DNA of 64,000 nt from an uncultured Clostridia bacterium. GTDB taxonomy: Bacteria > Bacillota > Clostridia > Lachnospirales > CAMZNU01. The stretch covers positions 17,334 through 81,333 of the forward strand of contig CAMZNU010000012.1 of assembly GCA_947313885.1 (NCBI GenBank), read 5' to 3'. Below the pieces are notes generated by a model. It worked only from the letters and a program-made list of their open reading frames with translations, had not been told where the DNA came from and searched no databases. The position numbers and the translations under genes were made by a program. Below, in pieces: positions 56,701-64,000 of this stretch. Position 1 is the first letter of the stretch. Each line of letters opens with the position of its first letter.

Positions 56701-57014
56701 TTGTGCACCCCTATTTTTTTATAGTAATTAATAAAATTTTATCACTATAAAAGTTGATTGTCAAATTTTTGTGCATTTTAGTTAAATATTTATCATATAT
56801 ATGTTAGATGTATGAACAAAATAATCCAATTAATAATAAGGAAAATCCCCAATCGCTTTTAAATTATATGTATCAATAACTAAAATTACTATCCCTTATC
56901 CATCTAATATATAGAACTTTTTTATATAAGCAATTATATATTGCTATAATTTTCTTTGCAATATAACATATTAGATGTAATGAAAAATATTTATATTTAT
57001 CGGGAGGGATTTAC
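56701..57014 (+). promoter_or_regulatory. Divergent control region with repeated motifs upstream of the fad-type operon
   Basis: This 314-base gene-free stretch has TATAAT at 56945-56950. A palindrome GCAAT-TATAT-ATTGC (56930-56944) directly abuts it and lies in the -35/-10 spacer, and another GCAAT occurs at 56959-56963. TTAGATG occurs at 56804-56810 and 56971-56977, and its inverse CATCTAA at 56901-56907. The second and third copies share ten bases (CATCTAATAT / ATATTAGATG). These look like operator sites, but I cannot name the regulator. Confidence 0.5.
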
Positions 57015-58304
57015 ATGAATGAAAAATTAAGAAAAGTTTATGACAGTAAATTATTATCAGTATCAGATGCTGCTAAAAAAATTGACTCTGGGGACATCGC
57101 TTTTGTTGGACCTGGTTCAGCTGCACCAGTTGCATTGTTGGAGGAATTTAGTACTAGAGTTAACGAAGTTAAAGATGTTAATTTAATATCCGCATTACTT
57201 TTATATCCATTTAAATTTTTACAATCACCAGACTTTATAGGTAAAATTAATTACCATACGTTTTTTATAGGACCTTATGAAAGAGCATTTCAAAAAGCCG
57301 GTAATGTAAATTGTAACTCTGTAAACTTATCTAAAGTTGCATATGCATTAGAACATGTATATAAAATAAATACATTAGTTGTTGATGTATCTGAGCCAGA
57401 TGAAGATGGTTATGTATATTTTGGGGCAATGGGCGTTTCGGTATGTCATAGAGCTGCACAACTTGCTGATAAAATCATCATACAAGTTAATAAACATCAA
57501 CCACAAGTTGTTGGTACGGAGCATAAAATTCATATAGATGACGTTACTTGGATTTGTGAATCGGATTCAGAATTACCTGAATTACCAGAAGCACCAGTTA
57601 CAGATGTTGAAAAACAAATTGCAGAACATTTAATAAAAGAAATTCCGGATGGTTCTTGTTTACAAATTGGTATTGGAGGACTTTCTAATGCTATCGGATA
57701 TGGTCTAGAATGCAAAAAAAATCTTTCTGTATACACGGAAATGTTAACAGATTCTATGGTGTATCTTGCTAGAAAAGGTGTTATAAACGGAGAGATTGCA
57801 ACGGGGTTCGGATTAGGAAATAAAGATTTATATAAATTCATAAAAGAAGGTAAAGTTAATTTAATACCGGTAGCAATATCAAACGATCCAAATTTAGTTG
57901 CTAAACGTAATAATTTTATGTCTATAAACACGGGATTAATGTCAGATCTTACTGGGCAAGTTTGTTCAGAAAGTCTAGGGCATAGACAATATAGCTCAAC
58001 AGGTGGTCAACTTGACTTTGTTAAAGGTGCTGCTTTATCAAAAGGTGGTAAAAGTTTTGTATGTTTATCATCAACAGTAACTGATAAAAGCGGAAAAGTA
58101 TCGTCTACTATAACTTTAAATTTACCACCAGGACAGACTGTAACTGTTCCACGTTCAGAAACTATGTACGTAGTAACTGAGTATGGTATTGCGGATTTAT
58201 ATTGTAAGTCAATAAAAAGTAGAGTAGAGGCAATGATCAGCATAGCGCATCCAGACTTTAGAGAACAATTGACGAAAGAAGCTAAAGAAGCTAGATTAAT
58301 ATAA
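57015..58304 (+). CDS. Acetyl-CoA hydrolase/transferase family CoA-transferase
   Basis: This 429-residue protein swaps CoA between an acyl-CoA and a free acid such as acetate. The active Glu242 lies in SVYTEMLTD. GIGGLSNAIG and YSSTGGQLDFVKGA mark the acyl-CoA transferase fold of the 4-hydroxybutyrate/butyrate CoA-transferase type. The start has GGGAGGG upstream. It leads the operon with FadN-like, thiolase and acyl-CoA dehydrogenase genes. Here it could activate incoming fatty acids or release the final acid; the direction is inference. Confidence 0.9.
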   Translation: MNEKLRKVYDSKLLSVSDAAKKIDSGDIAFVGPGSAAPVALLEEFSTRVNEVKDVNLISALLLYPFKFLQSPDFIGKINYHTFFIGPYERAFQKAGNVNCNSVNLSKVAYALEHVYKINTLVVDVSEPDEDGYVYFGAMGVSVCHRAAQLADKIIIQVNKHQPQVVGTEHKIHIDDVTWICESDSELPELPEAPVTDVEKQIAEHLIKEIPDGSCLQIGIGGLSNAIGYGLECKKNLSVYTEMLTDSMVYLARKGVINGEIATGFGLGNKDLYKFIKEGKVNLIPVAISNDPNLVAKRNNFMSINTGLMSDLTGQVCSESLGHRQYSSTGGQLDFVKGAALSKGGKSFVCLSSTVTDKSGKVSSTITLNLPPGQTVTVPRSETMYVVTEYGIADLYCKSIKSRVEAMISIAHPDFREQLTKEAKEARLI

Positions 58305-58318
58305 ATAGGAGGACTGAA

Positions 58319-60628
58319 ATGAGTTATAACATAACAAAAGCAACTGTAATCGGTGCGGGAGTAATGGGCAGTGGTATTGCTGGATTATTAGCTGCTGCAG
58401 GAATTGAAGTTAGACTATTAGACATAGTGCCAAAAGAGCTAACTGCAAAAGAAAAAAGTAAAGGAATAACAGAAAGTAGTAAGGCATTTAGAAATAGATT
58501 TGCAACAGATGGATTGAAAAATATCTCTAAAATGTTACATGATAAAAGCCATAAGAATTTAATAACAGTAGGTAATATAGAAGATAATTTAAAAGATATA
58601 AGCGATTCAGATTGGATTATAGAAGTTGTTATAGAAAGATTAGATGTCAAAGTTGCATTAATGGAAAATATAGCAAAGTATAGAAAAAAAGGTTCAATTG
58701 TTGGAAGTAATACATCAGGTATTCCAGTTAAAGATATATGTGCAAAAATGGACGATGAATTCAAAGCTCACTTCTTAGGTACACATTTTTTTAATCCACC
58801 AAGATTTATGAAATTATTCGAAATTATACCAACAGAAAACACATCACAAGAAGTTATAGATTATTTAACTGAATTTTCAGTTGACCAATTAGGTAAAGGT
58901 AGCGTTCAAGCAAAAGATACGCCAAACTTCATAGGAAATAGAATTGGTACTTTTGCTGTACTAAGTTCAATAAAATTAATGGAAAAATATAACTTAACTA
59001 TAGGTGAAGTAGATGCATTAACTGGTCCTGTAATAGGGAGACCTAAAACAGCTACTTTTAAAACATTAGATTTAGTAGGTTTAGATACAGTAGGACATGT
59101 AGCTAAAAATATGTACGATTGTTTAGAAGGAGAAGAAAAAGAACTTTTCGCAACTCCAGAAATAATAACAACTTTAATAGAAAAAGGATTTTTAGGAAAT
59201 AAAACAAGAGGTGGATTTTACAAAAAAGATAAAAAAAGAAACAATTTTGTTTGGGATAAGAAGAAATCAGATTACGTTGAATTTAAAAGAGAAACTCTAC
59301 CAGAAGTTAAAGAAGCTTTAAAATCAAAAAATAAGTTCTTAACAATGGTTACAGGTGATGAACCAAGTAAAAAATATATTTGGGAAACTTTAAAAGAAGT
59401 TTTAGTATACAGTGCTACTAAAATTCCAGAAATAGCAGATGATTTTAAATTAATAGATGATGCTATGAAATGGGGATACAACTGGGAAAAAGGTCCATTT
59501 GAAATATGGGATACTTTAGGAGTTAAAGAGACTATCGAAAGAATGGAAAAAGAAGGTGAAGTATTACCAAAATGGATAGATGAAATTAAAGAGCGTGGAT
59601 ATTTCTATGATCCAAAAAGCAAAGCTAGTAAATACATAGATTTATCAAAAGCTAAATTTATTATAGGTGATAACTTTGGTCAACTGTTAGATTTAGGTGA
59701 TGGTGTTGCATACCTTGAGTTACTTACAAAAGGTTCAACTTTAAACGCGGGATCTATTGAATTTATCGGTAGAACACTAGATGAAATAGAAAGCAATTCA
59801 AATTATAAAGGACTTGTTTTTGGTTCTAGAAGTGGTAACTTTGGACTAGGTGCCGATCTTCAATTTGTTGCTGAAAGTGTTAAAAGTGGTAATATACAGG
59901 CTATTGATGATTCAATAACTGTTTTAACAGCTATTTTAACTAGAATGAAATATTTTAAAAAACCAATAGTTGCTGCTGTATCTAAAATGGCATTAGGTGG
60001 AGGTTGCGAAGTAGCTATGCATAGTAGTTTTATAGTAGCATCATCTGAAACTTATATGGGTCTAGTTGAATTAGGTGTAGGTTTAATTCCAGGTGGCGGT
60101 GGATGTAAAGAACTTACAATAAGAGCGTTAGCAGGAAAAGACAAAGAACCTGTAGCTACTAGAAGTGCATTAGTTAAAGACGCTTGGGAAACAATTGCGA
60201 TGGCTAAAGTTTCAGGAAGTGGATTTAATGCAAAAAGTCTTGGGTTTTTAAAACCAGAACATAAAGTTGTTATGAATGAAGATTCTTTAATAGATGTATC
60301 AAAAGATGCGGTACTAACTTTAGTAAAAAATAACTTTAAACCTCAGCAAAAAGTTTTAATTAATGTTCCAGGTAAAGACGGTTTAGGGCATATACAATAT
60401 TTCTTAAATGCTATGGCTAGTGGTGGATTTGTATCAGAATATGATAGATTTTTAGCTACAAAACTTGCGCATATTATGACAGGTGGCGATTTAGAAACAT
60501 CAACAATGGTGTCAGAAGAATATTTATTTAAACTAGAAAAAGAAGCATTTTTAGAATTAGTACAAAAAGAAAAAACACAAGACAGAATAATGCATATGCT
60601 TACAACAGGTAAGCCACTAAGAAATTAA
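58319..60628 (+). CDS. Fused 3-hydroxyacyl-CoA dehydrogenase / enoyl-CoA hydratase (FadN-like)
   Basis: This two-activity beta-oxidation enzyme has 769 residues. The N-terminal dehydrogenase has the NAD site VIGAGVMGSGIAGLLAAAG and catalytic THFFNPPRFM; its C-terminal halves run to about residue 430. The hydratase domain (about 450-690) has SKMALGGGCEVAMHSS and LGVGLIPGGGGCKEL, with the acidic residues of crotonases. This order, dehydrogenase before hydratase, is that of B. subtilis FadN (about 790 residues). Clostridial butyrate genes usually keep the two enzymes separate. Confidence 0.92.
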   Translation: MSYNITKATVIGAGVMGSGIAGLLAAAGIEVRLLDIVPKELTAKEKSKGITESSKAFRNRFATDGLKNISKMLHDKSHKNLITVGNIEDNLKDISDSDWIIEVVIERLDVKVALMENIAKYRKKGSIVGSNTSGIPVKDICAKMDDEFKAHFLGTHFFNPPRFMKLFEIIPTENTSQEVIDYLTEFSVDQLGKGSVQAKDTPNFIGNRIGTFAVLSSIKLMEKYNLTIGEVDALTGPVIGRPKTATFKTLDLVGLDTVGHVAKNMYDCLEGEEKELFATPEIITTLIEKGFLGNKTRGGFYKKDKKRNNFVWDKKKSDYVEFKRETLPEVKEALKSKNKFLTMVTGDEPSKKYIWETLKEVLVYSATKIPEIADDFKLIDDAMKWGYNWEKGPFEIWDTLGVKETIERMEKEGEVLPKWIDEIKERGYFYDPKSKASKYIDLSKAKFIIGDNFGQLLDLGDGVAYLELLTKGSTLNAGSIEFIGRTLDEIESNSNYKGLVFGSRSGNFGLGADLQFVAESVKSGNIQAIDDSITVLTAILTRMKYFKKPIVAAVSKMALGGGCEVAMHSSFIVASSETYMGLVELGVGLIPGGGGCKELTIRALAGKDKEPVATRSALVKDAWETIAMAKVSGSGFNAKSLGFLKPEHKVVMNEDSLIDVSKDAVLTLVKNNFKPQQKVLINVPGKDGLGHIQYFLNAMASGGFVSEYDRFLATKLAHIMTGGDLETSTMVSEEYLFKLEKEAFLELVQKEKTQDRIMHMLTTGKPLRN

Positions 60629-60638
60629 GGAGGGCACT

Positions 60639-61817
60639 ATGCGCGAAGTAGTAATCGTATCATACGGAAGATCAGCAGTAGGAAAAGCAGGGCGAGGAGT
60701 TTTTAGTAAAACAAGACCGGAGTACATAGGTTCAGAAGTTTTAAAAGGTGTTTTAAACAAAGTTCCAAATTTAGATAAAAGTTTAATAGGTGATTTAATA
60801 TTAGGATGTGCTATGCCAGAAGCAGAGCAAGGTATGAATATGGGTAGAATTATTGGATTACTAAGCGATCTACCAAATACAGTGCCTGCACAAACAATAA
60901 ACAGATTTTGTTCATCAGGTTCACAAGCAATAGCATCAGCAGCAAATGCAATAATTGCAAATCAATATGATGTAGCAATTGCAGGTGGTGTAGAATCTAT
61001 GACAACTGTGCCAATGGGTGGTAATGTTATATCTCCATACCAACCTTTAACAGCTATCGATGAAAATCCTTATGTGTCAATGGGAATCACAGCAGAAAAT
61101 GTAGCAAAACAATACGGTGTAACAAGAGAAGAGCAAGATGCTTTTGCACTAGAGTCACATAAAAAAGCAGCAGCAGCTATAAAGGCTGGTAAATTTAAAG
61201 ATGAAATAATACCAATCGATATTAAAGTACAAAATTTAGATAAAGATGGTAATGTAGTAACAAAAACTGTTTCAATAGATACCGATGAAGGCGTTAGAGA
61301 TGGTTTAACTATTGAACAATTAGGGAAATTAAGACCTGTATTTAAAATGGGTGGTACAGTTACAGCAGGTACAGCGTCGCAAATGAGTGATGGAGCTGGT
61401 TTTGTAGTTTTAATGGAAAAAAATAAAGCAGAAGAGTTAGGAATTAAGCCACTTGCTAAGTTTGTAGCTTTTGATGTTTATGGATGTGCACCAAGTGTAA
61501 TGGGTATCGGACCTATGGTATCAATACCACGTGTATTAGAAAAAGCTGGAATAACAAAAGATGATGTTGGTGTATTTGAAATTAATGAAGCATTTGCATC
61601 ACAAGCTATAGCATCTATAAAAGAGCTAGGTTTAGATATGAGTAAGATAAATGTAAATGGTGGTGCAATATCATTAGGGCATCCACTAGGTGCTACAGGT
61701 GCAATATTAACAAGTAAACTGATAGGGGAAATGAAACGTAGAAATGAAAAATATGGAGTAGTTAGTATGTGTATTGGTGGAGGTATGGGTGCTTCTACAG
61801 TAATAGAATTATTGTAA
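60639..61817 (+). CDS. Thiolase (acetyl-CoA acyltransferase, FadA-like)
   Basis: This 392-residue thiolase cleaves 3-ketoacyl-CoA or condenses acetyl-CoA. The nucleophile Cys91 is in INRFCSSGSQAIA, the His in GHPLGATGA and the second Cys in SMCIGGGMGAS. Its place after the FadN-like gene, and the sequence start VVIVSYGRSAVGKAGRG, favour the FadA type over the biosynthetic ThlA type. AGGAGGG precedes its start by a few bases. A perfect hairpin separates it from the next gene. Confidence 0.92.
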   Translation: MREVVIVSYGRSAVGKAGRGVFSKTRPEYIGSEVLKGVLNKVPNLDKSLIGDLILGCAMPEAEQGMNMGRIIGLLSDLPNTVPAQTINRFCSSGSQAIASAANAIIANQYDVAIAGGVESMTTVPMGGNVISPYQPLTAIDENPYVSMGITAENVAKQYGVTREEQDAFALESHKKAAAAIKAGKFKDEIIPIDIKVQNLDKDGNVVTKTVSIDTDEGVRDGLTIEQLGKLRPVFKMGGTVTAGTASQMSDGAGFVVLMEKNKAEELGIKPLAKFVAFDVYGCAPSVMGIGPMVSIPRVLEKAGITKDDVGVFEINEAFASQAIASIKELGLDMSKINVNGGAISLGHPLGATGAILTSKLIGEMKRRNEKYGVVSMCIGGGMGASTVIELL

Positions 61818-61853
61818 TCAAATTATTTTAGGGGATTATTATATAGAAATAAT

Positions 61854-61889
61854 TTAAAAGTAGAAGCACATGGGCGCTTCTACTTTTAA
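61854..61889 (+). promoter_or_regulatory. Perfect 14-base stem-loop between thiolase and acyl-CoA dehydrogenase genes
   Basis: TTAAAAGTAGAAGC and GCTTCTACTTTTAA pair fully around an 8-base loop. The T-rich 3' arm is not followed by a long T run, and the ribosome site of the next gene comes 8 bases later. It may be an attenuator, a partial terminator or an mRNA-processing and stability element. Confidence 0.6.
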
Positions 61890-61912
61890 ATTACCTTAGG
61901 AGGGTATACATT

Positions 61913-63655
61913 ATGTCAAAATTAAAATCAGTACTTTTAAATCCTAATAAAATGTCGGGTACTTTTCCAGATGCTAAAACTAATCAAGTTATGAAAGATG
62001 TACGTGATTATTTTGAAAATTTCGGTAAATTGCAAATATTAAAAGATGTAGCTGATAAACGTGATCTAGAAGATTGGTATAAATATCAAGGTTCTAAAAA
62101 TATATATTCTACAATGTTGACTCCAACAGGATATGGAAATGAAGATACGTCATTTGACCTATCTAAAATATCTGCTATAAGTGAATTGTTCGCTTTTTAT
62201 AATCCGTCTGTTTGGTATACATTCCAAGTATCTATATTAGGAGTATGTCCAATATGGATGAGTGATAACGAATACCAAAAAAATGAATTAGCTAAACTAT
62301 TAAATGAAGGACATATTTTTGCATTTGGATTATCAGAAAAAGAACATGGTGCAAACATATATGCATCAGAAGCTAGTTTAAGACCAACGGGAGATGGCGA
62401 ATATAGAGCAAATGGAACTAAGTACTATATAGGTAACTCATTTAGAGCACCTAAAATACCTACATTAGGTAAAAATACAGAAACAGGGGAATGGGTATAT
62501 TACGTACTAGATTCAAGACATGAAAATTATAATTATGTTAAAGATATAGAAACTGCAATAGGAAGTGCTAGAGTAGGAGAGTTTAGAGTTTGTGAATATC
62601 CTATAACAGATAAGGATATATTAGTAAGCGGGCAAAAAGCTTTTGATAATGCTTTATTAACTGTAAATATAGGTAAATATATGGTAGGATGTGCTGCATT
62701 AGGTATAGCGACACATGGTTTTTATGAAGCTATAACACATGCCAACGGAAGAAAATTATATGATGGAATGTTAGTAACTGACTTCCCGCATATAAGAGAG
62801 TTTTTTAATGATGCATTTTGCAGATTAAATGCTATGAAGTTATATACAACAAGAGGTATTGATTACATGCGTGTTTTATCAGCAGATGATAGAAGATATT
62901 TATTATTTAGTCCTATTCAAAAAATGAAAGTAACTAAAGAAGCGGATGATGTTATGGCAACAATAATGGATATCGTTTGTGCAAAAGGATATGAGTCAGA
63001 TACATATTTATCACATGCATCAACTATGGCACCTTACTTCTCTAGATTAGAAGGTACTGTACATGTAAATATGTCTCTAGTACTTAAATTTATAAAAGGG
63101 TACTTCTTTGGAAATAAAAATTTTGAAGACATAAACCACGGAAATTATGTTAAAAATGATAGCAATATATTTACAGAACAAAAATTTGGCGGGTTAAGTA
63201 AGGTGCAATTTGATGATTGTAAAAAACCTTATGCAGGTGTAGAAATTGCAAATGTTAAAATATTTTCACAAATCATTGATTTATACAAAGAAATGATAGT
63301 AAAAGCACCAGTAGAAGAAAAGAAAATGAAAGATTTAAGTTATATGCTTAATTTAGGTCATATGTTTACTGAAATAGTATATGCACAACTTATATTGGAA
63401 CAAGCATTAATTTCAAATGTTGACGATGAACTAATTAACCAAATATTTGCAACAATTATTAAAGATTTCAATAAATATGCTGTAGCCCAATTTAATTATC
63501 AAGAAAATACAAGTACACAAAATGAGTACTTACAAAATTTAATGGATATAGTTCCTGAGTTAGATAAGAAAAAAGAAAATAAATTCTTTGAAGAGTTTGT
63601 TCAAGCTCAAGACGGTGAATTTATAATGACCGATTCAGTAATCGGACAAGAATAA
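61913..63655 (+). CDS. Acyl-CoA dehydrogenase family protein (FadE-like)
   Basis: This FAD enzyme of 580 residues makes the first double bond of beta-oxidation. The sequence FAFGLSEKEHGANIYASEASLRPTGDGEYRANGTKYYIGN is the flavin and substrate region. FSPIQKMKVTKEADDVMATIMDIVCAKGY is in the C-terminal helical domain. It is longer than typical clostridial butyryl-CoA dehydrogenases (about 380), with about 130 extra residues at the C-terminus, and is near B. subtilis FadE (about 594). No etfAB genes are next to it in this window. Confidence 0.85.
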   Translation: MSKLKSVLLNPNKMSGTFPDAKTNQVMKDVRDYFENFGKLQILKDVADKRDLEDWYKYQGSKNIYSTMLTPTGYGNEDTSFDLSKISAISELFAFYNPSVWYTFQVSILGVCPIWMSDNEYQKNELAKLLNEGHIFAFGLSEKEHGANIYASEASLRPTGDGEYRANGTKYYIGNSFRAPKIPTLGKNTETGEWVYYVLDSRHENYNYVKDIETAIGSARVGEFRVCEYPITDKDILVSGQKAFDNALLTVNIGKYMVGCAALGIATHGFYEAITHANGRKLYDGMLVTDFPHIREFFNDAFCRLNAMKLYTTRGIDYMRVLSADDRRYLLFSPIQKMKVTKEADDVMATIMDIVCAKGYESDTYLSHASTMAPYFSRLEGTVHVNMSLVLKFIKGYFFGNKNFEDINHGNYVKNDSNIFTEQKFGGLSKVQFDDCKKPYAGVEIANVKIFSQIIDLYKEMIVKAPVEEKKMKDLSYMLNLGHMFTEIVYAQLILEQALISNVDDELINQIFATIIKDFNKYAVAQFNYQENTSTQNEYLQNLMDIVPELDKKKENKFFEEFVQAQDGEFIMTDSVIGQE

Positions 63656-63660
63656 TTAAT

Positions 63661-63705
63661 AAAATAAGAAAGACTTCTCCATAATGCAGAAGTCTTTCTT
63701 ATTTT
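63661..63705. terminator. Terminator after the fad-type operon
   Basis: AAATAAGAAAGACTTCT and AGAAGTCTTTCTTATTT form a 17-base perfect stem around a nine-base loop. It lies 5 bases after the stop codon. The following bases to 63928 are A+T-rich with no gene that I can see. Confidence 0.93.
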
Positions 63706-63928
63706 ATTGACAAAAGTTTATGTTGTAACAATAATAATTAAAGTATTATTATTCATTTTATATGTCTAAATACTCATTCGCCCTAATACAATGATAAACT
63801 TTATTATGTACCATCTTAAATACTGTATATTTGTATCATATTATGTTTATTAAATAACGGTATTTAATTTAAACCATTGTCTTGTTTCTTTATTCTTTCT
63901 TGTTTATTGTTTTAAAATTATCACAAAT

Positions 63929-64000
63929 TTATTGCCCCCAATACTTTTTATCTAAATTACGATATTGTAATGCCTCGCCTATATGTAAAACCGTTATATT
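63929..64000 (-). CDS. C-terminal end of YifB/ComM Mg-chelatase-like protein (partial)
   Basis: The minus strand holds an open frame that runs in from the right edge and stops at 63929-63931. The 23 residues, ending HIGEALQYRNLDKKYWGQ, match the tail of YifB/ComM family ATPases (typically HIAEAIQYRSLDRKYW). The rest of the gene lies beyond the window. In proteobacteria ComM drives branch migration during transformation. Confidence 0.8.
   Translation of the reverse strand, partial: NITVLHIGEALQYRNLDKKYWGQ

Overview
The window is very A+T-rich and gene-dense. Most genes have strong AGGAGG-type ribosome sites, and TTG and GTG starts are common. It carries endospore genes (spoIVA, sigK, ytfJ with its DUF2953 partner, whiA and a SpoVB-like flippase) alongside formate-THF ligase, HPr kinase and a Crh-like HPr. 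This points to a spore-forming, probably anaerobic member of the Bacillota, class Clostridia. A DUF5721-like gene hints at relatives of the Lachnospirales, but that is tentative. No rRNA, tRNA, CRISPR array, insertion sequence or prophage was seen.

Layout. (1) 1-4580: tail of an unknown gene, then a CDP-alcohol phosphatidyltransferase and a four-gene ABC importer that together resemble the E. coli ynjB-C-D-F set. (2) 4649-11667: a tight run of S66 carboxypeptidase, M20 amidohydrolase, M19 dipeptidase, U32 protein and class III aminotransferase. It ends in a sortase-B-like protein that has lost its catalytic Cys, His and Arg. (3) 11737-19489: ComEA, a two-component system, a GerMN protein, ComEC, HolA and an 8-oxoguanine glycosylase. 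(4) 19559-34881: GroES-GroEL, PepV dipeptidase with a YfcC-type carrier, BirA, DacF, SpoIVA, a Cys-rich protein, Fhs, SfsA, a RimK-like ligase, CinA and an HflK/HflC pair. (5) 35035-38106: a lone holin-like protein, a cation antiporter and a SpoVB-like flippase. (6) 38205-45908: UvrC, then HprK, ROK glucokinase, MurB, RapZ, WhiA, a Crh-like HPr and a hydrolase. (7) 45910-53773: DUF5721-HtpG on the minus strand, GlnRS, then UbiD-UbiA-UbiX-rhodanese. (8) 53799-56700: sigK with its own apparent sigma-K promoter, and a minus-strand operon with ytfJ and engB. (9) 57015-63705: a CoA-transferase/FadN/thiolase/acyl-CoA dehydrogenase operon. The window closes with the tail of a YifB/ComM gene on the minus strand.

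How the parts fit. HprK and the adjacent HPr-like protein, which has glutamate where the phosphotransfer histidine should be, look like a regulation-only carbon-signalling pair placed with sugar kinase and wall genes. The UbiD-UbiA-UbiX set matches the late steps of futalosine-type menaquinone synthesis. The fad-type operon is laid out like B. subtilis fadNAE. If both readings hold, this anaerobe may make a quinone that could accept electrons from fatty-acid oxidation, which is inference only. The items most worth following are the dead sortase, the prosequence-less sigma-K, the UbiD set and the repeated motifs in front of the fad-type operon.
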